Assembly: GCF_028816475.1 (NCBI RefSeq)
Contig: NZ_CP118247.1
Coordinates: 2,016,001-2,080,000 of the forward strand
Length of the DNA: 64,000 nucleotides
Reading direction: 5' to 3'
From: Devosia rhodophyticola
Lineage (GTDB): Bacteria; Pseudomonadota; Alphaproteobacteria; Rhizobiales; Devosiaceae
The notes under the pieces were generated by a model. It did no database searches. It had not been told where the DNA came from and saw only the letters and a program-made list of their open reading frames with translations. Every line of letters starts with the position of its first letter. Positions within the stretch are counted from its first letter, which is position 1. The position numbers and the translations under genes were made by a program. This document shows, one piece after another, positions 26,315-35,438 of the stretch.

Positions 26315-27123
26315 TTGCTCAAATCGACAATTGCCAGTATCGCAGCGGTCGCCGCCTTTTCTGCGAGTCTTGTGGACGCGCAAGCGTGCGCGCAGTTGCG
26401 TCCGGGTCCCGTCGGCACAGTGGTGCAGGTGACCGATGGCGACACGATCGTGCTCGACAGTGGTCTTGTTGTGCGCATGATTGGCACGCAGGCGCCCAAA
26501 CTGCCGCTGGGCCGCGAAGGTTTTGAGGTTTGGCCCAAGGCTGAAGAATCGAAAGTGGCGCTGGAAAAGCTGGCCTTGCATCAGCAGGTTCGGCTCGAAT
26601 ATGGCGGCGCGCAGGTTGACCGCTATGACCGTGCGTTGGCCCATGTTTACATCAAGACCGAAACAGGTGACGTCTGGGCGCAAGAGGCAATGGTGGAGCA
26701 GGGATTGGCGCGGGTCTATTCATTTGCTGACAATCGCCGATGTCTTGATCAACTTTATGCCGCAGAGGGCGCGCGCGCGCGGCAAGGCTTGGCATTTGGA
26801 GCGACCCATATTACAGCGTTCGACTGGCCGAGCATCCAGACAAGATTCTGGAGCGCGTTGGCCATTATGAACTGGTCGAAGGCCGGGTGTTGCTGGCCGA
26901 CGAAGCGAGCGGGCGGATCTATCTCAACTTCGGGCGGCGGTGGAAGGAAGATTTCACCGCGGTCATCGAAGCGCCGGCGCTGAAATTGTTTGCGGGCGTT
27001 GATCTTGATCCACTGCGGTTCGAGGGCTCGCTGGTGCGTATCAGGGGATGGGTGGACGAGCGGGACGGTCCGCGCATCGAAGTTACCCATCCCGAGCAGA
27101 TCGAGGTCCTGGCCACGCCATGA
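26315..27123 (+). pseudogene. Thermonuclease (SNase) family protein, split by a one-base frameshift
   Basis: The N-terminal frame from a TTG at 26315 (ribosome site gagg) has a secretion signal and the SNase core: 'VTDGDTIVLDSGLVVRMIGTQAPK' and 'VDRYDRALAHVYIKT'. After 'RQGLAF' near 26797 the family sequence continues in another frame ('WSDPYYSVRLAEHPDKI', 'YELVEGRVLL', 'IYLNFGRRWKEDF', 'IEVTHPEQIEVL') to the stop at 27121-27123. Restoring one T in the TTT run at 26795-26797 rejoins the protein. The stop overlaps the ATG of the M48 gene (ATGA), as expected of an intact upstream gene. A sequencing error is likelier than decay. Confidence 0.85.
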
Positions 27124-28592
27124 AGATAATTGTCGGCTTGTCGTTTGCATTGCGCAATAGTGTGCTGCTCGCCGCCATGGTGACGTTGGCGGCCTGCACC
27201 TCCCTCACCGGTTCTGACGTCGCGGTCAGCTCGATTGGCGACAATCGCGCGCCCACCGTTGTACCTGCCGGGACCGAGCCTGATGATGAGGTCATTGGGC
27301 GGCGTGAGCATCCGCGCACCATTGCGGCTTATGGCGGGGTCTATTCGGATCGTCCTGCCGAGATCATGATTGCCCGGATTGTGGGTCGGCTGCTTTCGGC
27401 GGCTGATCAGCCTAACACCAAGTTCACCATCACCATTCTGGACAGTGCCGAGGTCAACGCATTTGCATTGCCGGGGGGCTATATTTATGTGACGCGCGGT
27501 ATTTTGGCGCTGGCGTCTGACACCAGCGAGTTGGCAGCAGTTCTGGCCCACGAAATCGCCCATGTGACATTGCGCCATGCGCGGGCGCGCACCGAGCGCA
27601 ATCGTACGACCGGGTTGGTCGACCGGGTGCTGAGTTCGGTTTTCGGGCAAGATAGCCAGACCGAGGCTGCCAATCGTGCAAAGTCGATGGCGGCCTTCAG
27701 CCAGAATCAGGAGCTTGAGGCGGATCGCGAAGGGATCAAGATTGCCGGAAAAGCTGGCTATGATCCGCATGCTGCCGCGCGCTTCCTTGGGGTCATGGGG
27801 CGGTTTGCAAAATTTTCGGCAGGTGAGTCATCTGGCGGCGACTTCCTGTCTTCACACCCCTCAACACCAGACCGGATCGCCAAGGCGGTGCAGACAGCGA
27901 GCAATCTGTTTGGTGCTGCCGGGGCAGGGGATACTGATCGCTCCGGCTATATGGCCTCGATTGATGGTCTGACGTTTGGCGATAGCCCGGAGCAAGGCTC
28001 GATCATTGGCCGGCGTTTCATTCAGTCTTCGAGCAAGTTCACTTTCAGCGTGCCGAGCGGCTATACGCTACAAAATTCGCAAAGTGCTGTTGTTGGCGTT
28101 GCTGGCGATGGCGAGGCAGTGCGGTTCGACAGCGCAGAAGTGGCGTCCGATGTGCCGCTGGTCGACTATCTCAATTCGGGCTGGATTGCCGGGCTGAAGC
28201 CCGAAAGTGTCAAGGCGCAAAGCTATAATGGCATCGAGATGGCATCTGGCGTTGCCCGCACCGATCAGTGGTATTTCCGGGTGTCGGTGGCTCGGCTGGA
28301 TGGGGACGTCTATCGGTTCATTTTTGCGGCCAAGGCGGATACGTCAAGGTTTGCAACGGGCGCCGAAGCAACGCTAAAGAGTTTCCGTCGCACCACGGCA
28401 GCCGATCTTGGTTCGATCCACAAGGTTGGCATCAGGGTGGTTACTGCCAAATCAGGCGATACGGCCAATAGTCTGGCCGGCCGAATGTCCGGGCTGAGCC
28501 GGGGGCCCGAGCTGTTCTATATCATCAATAATCTGTTCCCGGGCGACCCGGTGGAGACGGGCAAACAGTACAAGACCGTGACGCTGCAATAG
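27120..28592 (+). CDS. M48 family metalloprotease lipoprotein with C-terminal LysM-like region
   Basis: A 490-residue exported protease. The start at 27120 overlaps the nuclease stop; the N-terminal signal peptide ends in the lipobox 'LAAC' near residue 22. The catalytic zinc motif is 'LAHEIAHV' (HExxH) near residue 145, with the third ligand in 'NQELEADREGIKIA'. After the peptidase domain comes a segment resembling the post-protease domain of BepA/YfgC-type proteins ('FSVPSGYTLQNSQSAVVG'). A C-terminal 'VTAKSGDTANSLAGRMSG' is LysM-like. It is likely periplasmic and involved in outer-membrane protein quality control. Confidence 0.92.
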   Translation: MKIIVGLSFALRNSVLLAAMVTLAACTSLTGSDVAVSSIGDNRAPTVVPAGTEPDDEVIGRREHPRTIAAYGGVYSDRPAEIMIARIVGRLLSAADQPNTKFTITILDSAEVNAFALPGGYIYVTRGILALASDTSELAAVLAHEIAHVTLRHARARTERNRTTGLVDRVLSSVFGQDSQTEAANRAKSMAAFSQNQELEADREGIKIAGKAGYDPHAAARFLGVMGRFAKFSAGESSGGDFLSSHPSTPDRIAKAVQTASNLFGAAGAGDTDRSGYMASIDGLTFGDSPEQGSIIGRRFIQSSSKFTFSVPSGYTLQNSQSAVVGVAGDGEAVRFDSAEVASDVPLVDYLNSGWIAGLKPESVKAQSYNGIEMASGVARTDQWYFRVSVARLDGDVYRFIFAAKADTSRFATGAEATLKSFRRTTAADLGSIHKVGIRVVTAKSGDTANSLAGRMSGLSRGPELFYIINNLFPGDPVETGKQYKTVTLQ

Positions 28593-28623
28593 TCTGGCGT
28601 CGGGGGTCGGGAGGCGCGGACTG

Positions 28624-29310
28624 ATGACGCGATCCGAACGTTTGTTGCAATTGTTGCAGGCGCTGCGCCGATATCGGCATCCGGTCAGCGGGCGGGTGTT
28701 GGCAAGCGATATTGGTGTGTCCATCCGCACGCTTTATCGCGATATTGCCAGCCTTCAGGCGCAGGGTGCCCAGATTGAGGGCGAAGCTGGCGTGGGATAT
28801 GTCTTGCGTCCCGGTTTCATGTTGCCACCGTTGATGTTTTCAGCCGACGAGATCGAAGCGCTGGTTTTGGGATCGCGCTGGGTAGCGCGGCGGGCTGACG
28901 ACCAGTTGGGTGCCGCTGCCAAGGATGCGTTGGCCAAGATCGCCGCCGTCATTCCCACCGAGCTTCGGGACGAGCTGGAAAGGTCGACCCTGTTGGTCGG
29001 CACGGCTGCACCGCTGGAACAGGTCAACATCGATATTGCCCAATTGCGCGAGGCCATCCGGGCTGAGCGCAAGGTGCACATAACCTATGCGGACGTGAGC
29101 GGGGCTGGGACGGACCGCACCGTCTGGCCGTTTGGGTTAGGGTTTTTCGACCGGGTGCAAATTGTGCTGGCGTGGTGTGAGTTGCGTCAGGCATTTCGCC
29201 ATTTTCGGCTGGACCGTATCAGTGACATGCAAGTAAGCGGCAGTCGCTATCAGCCGCGACGTCAGGTGTTGTTGAAGCGCTGGCGCGCCAGCGAAAAATT
29301 ACCGATGTAG
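28624..29310 (+). CDS. YafY family transcriptional regulator with HTH and WYL domains
   Basis: A 228-residue regulator. The N-terminal winged HTH_11 ('RYRHPVSGRVLASDIGVSIRTLYRDIASLQ') binds DNA; the WYL-type effector region follows ('AIRAERKVHITYADVSGAG', 'PFGLGFFDRVQIVLAWCELRQAFRHFRLDRI'). It lies 69 bp upstream of a VOC gene on the same strand, an arrangement where YafY-type proteins usually control the small resistance-type or glyoxalase-like gene. The ligand is unknown. Confidence 0.92.
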   Translation: MTRSERLLQLLQALRRYRHPVSGRVLASDIGVSIRTLYRDIASLQAQGAQIEGEAGVGYVLRPGFMLPPLMFSADEIEALVLGSRWVARRADDQLGAAAKDALAKIAAVIPTELRDELERSTLLVGTAAPLEQVNIDIAQLREAIRAERKVHITYADVSGAGTDRTVWPFGLGFFDRVQIVLAWCELRQAFRHFRLDRISDMQVSGSRYQPRRQVLLKRWRASEKLPM

Positions 29311-29379
29311 CGCAATCCATGCTGCCAATTTCTGGCAGTACGATGGGTTAGCGTGGAGCTCCAAACAAAGGAGATCGCC

Positions 29380-29748
29380 ATGTCGGTTTTTACGATTTTA
29401 TATGTCAACGATCCTGCGGCCAGCGCCGAATTTTATGCGCCGCTTCTCGGCGTGCAGCCGGTTGAGCAATCGGCTGGCTTTGCCATGTTTGTGTTACCCG
29501 ACGGGGCAAGGATCGGGTTTTGGGCGCGCGAAGCGGTACTGCCGAAAGGGGCCGGGGTCGGGACGGGAGGCGGCAGTGAAATCTGCATTGCCAAACCGGA
29601 CATGGACGCAGTTGGCGCTTGTTTTGAACAGTGGTCGGGGTTGGGCGTTAAAATGATCCAGGAGCCGATTATGCTCGATTTCGGGCTGAATTTTGTGGCG
29701 GAGGACAGCGACGGCCATCGGCTTAGGGTCTATCATGGCGCCAACTGA
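29380..29748 (+). CDS. VOC family protein (drug-binding/glyoxalase-like)
   Basis: A 122-residue single VOC domain. The ATG at 29380 is set by a strong aaggag ribosome site; the frame extends nine codons further upstream. 'VFTILYVNDPAASAEFYAPLLG' starts the first half and 'LGVKMIQEPIMLDFG' with 'DSDGHRLRVYHG' ends the second. This subgroup is often named 'phenazine/drug resistance' in annotation. It is the partner gene of the YafY-type regulator. Confidence 0.9.
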   Translation: MSVFTILYVNDPAASAEFYAPLLGVQPVEQSAGFAMFVLPDGARIGFWAREAVLPKGAGVGTGGGSEICIAKPDMDAVGACFEQWSGLGVKMIQEPIMLDFGLNFVAEDSDGHRLRVYHGAN

Positions 29749-29755
29749 ACCTGGC

Positions 29756-29790
29756 AAAAAAACAAGGCCGGGATTACTCCCGGCCTTGTT
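29756..29790 (-). terminator. Rho-independent terminator of carD (minus strand)
   Basis: A perfect inverted repeat ACAAGGCCGGGA-TTAC-TCCCGGCCTTGT (29762-29789) makes a 12-bp stem with a 4-nt loop. On the minus strand it is followed by seven T (29756-29762), so it ends carD transcription. On the plus strand the tail is only T-containing (ttcattcaaatt), so it may stop the VOC transcript less well. Confidence 0.9.
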
Positions 29791-29811
29791 CATTCAAATT
29801 CGAGTCGCCAA

Positions 29812-30378
29812 TCAGGCGGCAGCTTCCTCGGTGTCGGAGTCAGAGGCATCCGATTTGGTGCGTCGTGGCGACTTTGCGAGGTTCTTTTCGATGAGCTGCA
29901 CGGATTCAGTCAGTGTCAGACGATTGACGACGCTGATTTCGCGGCTCATGCGATCCATGGCCTGCTCAAACAGCTGGCGTTCCGAATAGGATTGTTCCGG
30001 CTGATCGTCAGAGCGATAGAGGTCGCGAACAACTTCGGAGATAAAGATAAGGTCGCCGGAATTGATCTTGGCCTCATATTCCTGGGCGCGACGCGACCAC
30101 ATGGTACGCTTGACGCGCGCACGACCGGTAACGGTGTGCAAGGCCTGGGTAACAAGGTCATCCTCAGCGAGCTTGCGCATGCCAACAGACTTGATTTTGG
30201 CGACTGGAACGCGCAGCGTCAGCTTGTCCTGTTCGAAATTGATGACGAACAATTCTAGGGTAAGTCCAGCAATTTCCTGCTCTTCGATCGAGACAATCAT
30301 GCCGACGCCGTGCGCCGGATAGACAACATACTCGCCCGTTTTGAAACCGAGCCGTTGCTGTGTCTTCTTGACTACCAT
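29812..30378 (-). CDS. carD: CarD family transcriptional regulator
   Basis: A 188-residue protein that binds RNA polymerase beta and stabilises open promoter complexes. The ATG at 30378 follows an aaggag ribosome site; an upstream in-frame start would add 20 unrelated residues. The N-terminal Tudor-like RNA-polymerase-interaction domain is seen in 'FKTGEYVVYPAHGVGMIVSIEEQEI', followed by the helical DNA-binding domain ('RSDDQPEQSYSERQLFEQAMDRM'), and an acidic Ser/Asp tail. The gene order carD-fdxA is conserved in rhizobia. It ends at a strong terminator. Confidence 0.95.
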   Translation of the reverse strand: MVVKKTQQRLGFKTGEYVVYPAHGVGMIVSIEEQEIAGLTLELFVINFEQDKLTLRVPVAKIKSVGMRKLAEDDLVTQALHTVTGRARVKRTMWSRRAQEYEAKINSGDLIFISEVVRDLYRSDDQPEQSYSERQLFEQAMDRMSREISVVNRLTLTESVQLIEKNLAKSPRRTKSDASDSDTEEAAA

Positions 30379-30762
30379 TTGGAACTCCTTGTTGACGCCC
30401 CGGTGGATGGTTCCTTGCGGGAAGGACATCCACTTCACACTCTATTGCCCTGAGCGGGCTACACGCAGTCAAACTCACAGAAGTCCGGTTCCGCATTGGC
30501 CGGGCTACTGCGCATCGATGTTGATGATCCTGTCAAAAAAAGAGTGCCACTGGGGCACGTGTCGAAAGACGGGCTTATGCTGCATGTAAAGACAACATAG
30601 CACAAAAATTCAGCAAAATCAAAGGCGCGAATCAACTAGCAATCGGTTGCGAATTGAACCGATAAAACCGCCACATGCACAAAAATAGTGCTGGAAATGC
30701 TTGTAGGCCTGCAAATCGGGGGTGTTCGTCCGCGACACTGAGGTCGGCCCTGTGGAAAACGC
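30379..30762. other. 384-bp intergenic region between fdxA and carD
   Basis: The region holds no coding sequence that I can support. It contains the likely fdxA terminator (30535-30558), a TTGACA-like element on the minus strand at 30531-30536 without a convincing -10 box, and an ATCGGTT...AACCGAT inverted repeat at about 30643-30665. It is A/T-richer than its neighbours, as expected for the carD promoter. Confidence 0.6.
30535..30558 (-). terminator. Possible Rho-independent terminator for fdxA (minus strand)
   Basis: On the minus strand GTGCC-CCAGT-GGCAC forms a 5-bp hairpin followed after two bases by seven T. It lies about 200 bp after the fdxA stop, which is far for a dedicated terminator, but nothing else lies between. 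Confidence 0.5.
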
Positions 30763-31101
30763 TCAGTCGCCTTCGCCCGCTTCGGGGGAGAAGTATTTTT
30801 CGAACTTGTCGGGCTTGCCGTCAAACTCCTCAGCGTCGGCAGGCGGATCGCGGCGCTCGGAAAGGTTGGGCCAGACATTGGCGTATTTGGTGTTGATCTC
30901 CAGCCATTTGTCGAGGCCACCTTCGGTGTCGGGAACGATGGCTTCGGCAGGGCATTCCGGCTCACAGACGCCACAATCGATGCATTCGTCAGGATGGATG
31001 ACAAGCATGTTTTCGCCTTCGTAGAAACAATCCACGGGGCACACTTCAACGCAATCGGTGTATTTGCATTTGATGCAATTGTCGGTGACGAGATAGGTCA
31101 T
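30763..31101 (-). CDS. fdxA: Ferredoxin FdxA (7Fe, 3Fe-4S/4Fe-4S)
   Basis: A 112-residue electron carrier. It starts at 'MTYLVTDNC', the standard FdxA N-terminus; the frame extends eight codons further. The two cluster motifs are '[14 protein letters not shown]' near residue 9 and '[12 protein letters not shown]' near residue 40. The C-terminal half is the long alphaproteobacterial extension ('[25 protein letters not shown]'). It sits between the S4/helicase genes and carD, its usual place in rhizobia. Confidence 0.96.
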   Translation of the reverse strand: MTYLVTDNCIKCKYTDCVEVCPVDCFYEGENMLVIHPDECIDCGVCEPECPAEAIVPDTEGGLDKWLEINTKYANVWPNLSERRDPPADAEEFDGKPDKFEKYFSPEAGEGD

Positions 31102-31331
31102 CTGGCGGGCAATTCCTGCGGGCAATTCTGGCGGATAGGCTGGCCTCGCGTCAAAACGGGGGCCAACCCAGACGGTGCTAAACTCTTTTCAATGCAGCCG
31201 CAAGTGCGACAAAGAGCAGGTTTTGGCGCGGCGGTGGCTCTGGCTAGAAGCAAGTTGCGTGCTGGCGACAAGCGTTGCAATTCTTGATTCAAACTGGTGA
31301 TTTTTCGCCGTCTTTTGCGCTCGTATACTGA

Positions 31332-31738
31332 TCAGTCGTCGTTGTAGGTGTCGTTGTCCGTGCGGAGCTGGTCGGTCAGGCGGCGCTGCTTTTTGTCGGG
31401 CGCCCGGAACCCGGATCGCGCTCGGCAATGGCCACGTCAAAGGCGGAGCGCTGTTCGCGGGCAATGGGGGGCGGGGAAATGTCGTCGTAGAGCAGGGCCG
31501 CCTCGGCTGCCGGGCCACGGCGGGTGCCGGTTGCAACGATACGCCAAACCAATATGCGCTCATGCAGGCTCATGGTCAGGACGTCGCCGGGGCCGACCTT
31601 ATGGTCGCTGGCGGTGGTGCGCTCGCCATTGACGCGCACCACGCCGGTTTCAATAGTCTTTTGGGCCAGCGTGCGTGATTTGATCGCACGTGCATAAAAC
31701 AGGAACTTGTCTAGACGCTCCTTGCCCGCTGTACTCAT
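31332..31738 (-). CDS. RNA-binding S4 domain protein (Hsp15-like), C-terminus frameshifted
   Basis: The uninterrupted frame is 31376-31738 (120 residues). It has an S4 domain at residues 6-65 ('ERLDKFLFYARAIKSRTLAQK', 'GVVRVNGERTTA', 'VGPGDVLTM'), which binds structured RNA or stalled 50S subunits as in Hsp15. The frame ends abnormally in 'RPTKSSAA'. If the A5 run (T run 31390-31394 on the plus strand) had six bases, the protein would continue 'RPTKKQRRLTDQLRTDNDT...' to a stop at 31332, the basic/acidic tail typical of this family. The start overlaps the helicase stop (ATGA). Confidence 0.88.
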
Positions 31739-34700
31739 TCAGGCTTCTTGTTGCGCAGCGCCGCCAAAGCGGCGAACGGGCTATCGGGATCAAAGCCGGT
31801 TTTGCGCTCGGGCCGCGACGATTTGTCCTGCCGAGAAGCGTCATTGCGGGGCTTGTCGGCACGGGGACGACCTTCGGCCTTGCCGCGATTTTCAAAGCGA
31901 GCCTTGCCATTGAGGTGGGCGGCCTTGCTCAGATCCTGGACCTCGCCTTCGGGGCGACGGTTGGCCGGGCGCTGCTGGCGAGGTTTTTGCACTTCTCCCT
32001 CAGGTCGACGCGGGGCGCTATGGCGGCGATTATTGTCGCGCCGTCCACTCGGGAACCAGATTTCGTCGAACTCGGGTTCGGCGGGTGTTTCCTCATCAGG
32101 CGTTGCAACGTCAGCTTGTTCCGCTAATGCGGCTGCGGGCTCGGCGGTTGCAGCGGCTGGCTCTGCGGGTGCGGTTTCAGCCGGTATCGCCAACGTAACG
32201 GCGGCTTCGGCAGGAACCTCGGGGACCATCTCAGGCTCTGAAGCCGGGACTGCCTCAGCGTCAGGTGCGGCGGTCGGCGCGACGGGGTCGGGATTTTCCT
32301 GCTGGATTGTCTCAAGGGCGGACGCTTCGGCCACTACTTCCACAGCGGGTGCCTCGGGCGCGGGCGTTTCGGACGCGGGCGCAGATTGCGTAGGGGTTTC
32401 GATCGGCTTTTTGGGTGTGCGGCGGAGCCGGTAACCCAGGGCGTTGAGGATCGAGGCAAAATCGTCGCCAGCGCATCCCAGAAGCGAGGTCATTTCCACG
32501 GTAACGCGGAAACCATTGGCTTCGGCCGCACCAGCGGGGGGCTCGTTCTGATTGCGGGCCGGATCGAAGGCGATCAGGGGGCGGATGATGTCGGCCAGAC
32601 GTTCAAGAATATCGACGCGAACGGCGCGTTTGCCGACAACCTTGAAACCTGCCACTTCATAAAGGCTCTGGGCAACCTCGGGATCGACAAGGAATGAGGT
32701 GCGGCCTGACAAGACGATATGGGGCAGGTCAGTTACGCCGGGCTGGCGGACGCCGCCGTGCTTGAGCGCATAAAGGATAATGGCCAGCTCGCGCGGGGCG
32801 GGTTTGAGCATCAGCGGCAAATAAATGTGGTAGGCGCCAAACTTGATGCCGTGTTTGCGCATCCTGCCGCGCACATCCTGATCAAGGTTCTTGACCTCAT
32901 CGGCGACGGCCTGACGGGGCAACAAGCCCAGATGTTCGGAAAGCTGGAAGGCGATGCCGCGTGCGGTGCCTTCAAGGTCCGCAGGCTGTGCCAGGGTCAC
33001 GATCGGCTCAAGGACAGTATTGATATGGTGGCGGAGCCAGAGGTTCAGCCTGTCCTGCACGCGTTCGAGATCCGGGCCGGTCAAGGTCTCGTCCGCCAAA
33101 ATCAAAATGCGGGGCCGCAACAGTTCGTCGCCCTCGAGCAGTTCGGCGACGATGTCGCCGCGCCAGCGCAGGCGACCGTCAGTAGCGAGCACAAATTCCT
33201 CGTTGGGGGCGCCAGCCAACCGGTCGGCCCGGTTGTGAATTTCGGGTGCGACCACATGGTCGGCGGCGGCGCGCAGGCCCTTGACGTCAAGATCGCCTTC
33301 GGTGCGTGCCAATGAGAAGCGGAAGCCTTCGAGCGTGCCAATGAGATGGCCTTCAAGCCAAACTTCGCCACGATCATTAATTTCTGGAGATGCCATACGT
33401 TTGTCTTTCAGGTGACGAAGCAGCACGCTGGTGCGGCGATCAACGAAGCGCTGGGTGAGGCGTTCATGGAGCGCATCGCTCAGGCGATCTTCTATGTCAC
33501 GGGTCTTTTCGCGCCAATGGGATGGGTCTTCAAGCCAGTTTTTACGGTTGGCGATAAATGTCCAGGTCCTGATCTGCTTGATCCGGTTGGACAGAGTATC
33601 AATATCACCCGAACTATTGTCGCAGAACCGGACTTGCTCGGCAATCCAGTCTGCGTTGACCGCGCCATGGCGGCGCAAGTCGGCATAAATGCGGGTGATG
33701 ATCTCGCCATGGGCTGCCGGTGAGATGCCGCGATAGTCCGGCGTCTGGCAACAATCCCACAAAAGAGCCACGTTTTGCGGGCCTGTCGCCAGCTTTCCCG
33801 CTTCGTTTCGCGCCAGAAATTCGAATGCCTGCTGATCGGTTGCAACGGGCACGCGGGTCAATTTTCGATGGTCTGGTGCGGCATCAAGGCTGTCGCGGAG
33901 CGCGGCAAGGGAGGAAAAATCAAGTTTATTGTTGCGCCATTGCAGCACTTTTACCGCCGAAAAGTCGTGGGTTTCCAGCGCAACGATCATTTCTTCTTCA
34001 AATGGCTCGGTGCCGCTGGTAACCCCAAAGGTGCCATTGCGGCTGTGTCGACCAGCTCGACCGGCGATCTGACCCAGTTCCGCCGGGGTCAGCGGACGGC
34101 TCTGGCGGCCATCAAATTTTGTGTCGTCGGCAAAGGCGACGTGGTGAATATCAAGGTTGAGCCCCATGCCGATAGCATCGGTGGCAACGAGAAAATCGAC
34201 GTCGCCATTTTGATAAAGTTCAACCTGGGCATTGCGGGTGCGCGGGCTAAGGGCACCCATGACAACGGCGGCGCCGCCGCGTTCACGCCGGATCAGTTCG
34301 GCGATCGCGTAAACCTGCTGAGCGGAAAAGGCCACGATTGCTGAGCGGGTTGGCTGGCGCGAGAGCTTTTTGAGCCTGCATAAGTCAGTTGGGAAAAGCG
34401 TGGCCGATCAATGATTTCAGCGTTCGGCAACAGGGTTCGGATGATCGGGGCCATGGTCGCCGCGCCCAGTAGCAGGGTTTCGCTGATGCCGCGGGCGTTC
34501 AGGATGCGATTGGTAAAAATATGTCCCCGGTCGAAATCGGTGGCGGTCTGGATCTCGTCAATGGCGACGCACTGCACCGGAATATCGGTGGGCATGGCCT
34601 CGACCGTACAGACCCAATAGCGCGGCTTTGCCGGAATGATCCGCTCTTCCCCGGTTATCAACGCCACCGCCTGCTCGCCAACCCGCTCGACCACGCGGTG

Positions 34701-34844
34701 GTAGACCTCGCGCGCCAGGAGGCGCAGCGGCAGGCCGATCATGCCGGTGGCGTGGGCCAGCATGCGGTCGATGGCAAAGTGGGTTTTGCCCGTATTGGTG
34801 GGGCCGAGAATCGCCTTGAGCGAACTGGAGGATAAAAAGGTCAT
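31735..34844 (-). pseudogene. SUV3-like DEAD/H ATP-dependent RNA helicase, split by a one-base frameshift
   Basis: The N-terminal part (34844 down to about 34368) has Walker A 'GPTNTGKTH' and 'AIDEIQ' as Walker B. The C-terminal part (to 31735) begins in the middle of the helicase ('FSAQQVYAIAELI'), with 'QIAGRAGRHS' as motif VI, then the SUV3 C-terminal domain and a long Ala/Pro/Glu-rich, then Arg/Lys-rich tail. At the A5 run (T run 34367-34371) one more A would give 'SKKLSRQPTRSAIVAF', joining both parts into one protein of about 1,035 residues. Homologues are single genes beside the S4 protein in rhizobia. Sequencing error is the likely cause. Confidence 0.88.
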
Positions 34845-34944
34845 TGGCGCCTATGTAGGGCCTTCCGGGTTGGGTTGCGAGTGTCCCACGAAAGGACAGT
34901 TAGCACGACCTGTTTTTCGATCAATTCAAATCTGAAACGAATAG

Positions 34945-34995
34945 GGAACAAAGTCGGACCGAATCGACGCCAAGGCGTGAGTCCGGGTTTGTTCC
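34945..34995. repeat. Palindromic repeat element, copy A
   Basis: GGAACAAA (34945-34952) pairs with TTTGTTCC (34988-34995). Inside, CGGAC (34955-34959) pairs with GTCCG (34981-34985), around an inner ACGCC/GGCGT. The core GGACCGAATCG is shared exactly with copy B. The whole could fold as a long hairpin in RNA or DNA. Confidence 0.6.
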
Positions 34996-35389
34996 ATACC
35001 GCATCTAGTGTGAAGAAAATCGATTCGGCACTAAGGCGAAATTCTGGCGACCAATTGGTGACAAAACAGCCGGATGGCATTCACCTGCATTATCAAGGAG
35101 TTAATTTTGTATGGCTTCAAGGCACCCAAGGCGATGTGTTACCGAAATCCTAACGGGGAATGGGGCAAATTAATCTGGCTGTTGAGACGCGGAGCCGCCG
35201 TTGCGGGGCGGGGAGGGGCGGATAATTGATGATTTTGCAGTTGACCGTGCCAAAGCGGGACAATGGATTTGGTAGGGTTTGATTAACCATGCTTTTGAGC
35301 GCGACGCTGGCGGTGAAAGCGGGGATATCCCGCATCGGGACAGTTTGAGAGGCTATTGGTGCCCAATATTAATCATCGCATCAAAACAG

Positions 35390-35438
35390 GAACGAACACG
35401 GACCGAATCGGGCCAAGAGGCGCAATGCGGGTTTGTTC
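35390..35438. repeat. Palindromic repeat element, copy B
   Basis: GAACGAAC (35390-35397) pairs with GTTTGTTC (35431-35438) with one G.U pair where copy A has A-T, so the outer stem is kept although the sequence changed. The core GGACCGAATCG and the following gGCCAAG are shared with copy A; the inner stem is weaker. Confidence 0.55.

Noticed and set aside
34367..34371. Programmed -1 ribosomal frameshift in the helicase and S4 genes
   Set aside because: The sites read A-AAA-AGC, not the efficient A-AAA-AAG; no stable downstream hairpin was obvious, and a third nearby frameshift (TTT) has no slippery site. Base-call error explains all three.
34875..35153. A 92-residue plus-strand gene in the gap upstream of the helicase
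   Set aside because: It runs through repeat copy A, lacks a ribosome site and resembles no family; the repeat is shared with a non-homologous frame at copy B.
34945..35438. LexA boxes (GTTC-N7-GTTC) in the repeat elements
   Set aside because: GAAC/GTTC half-sites occur but not at the N7 direct-repeat spacing used by alphaproteobacterial LexA.
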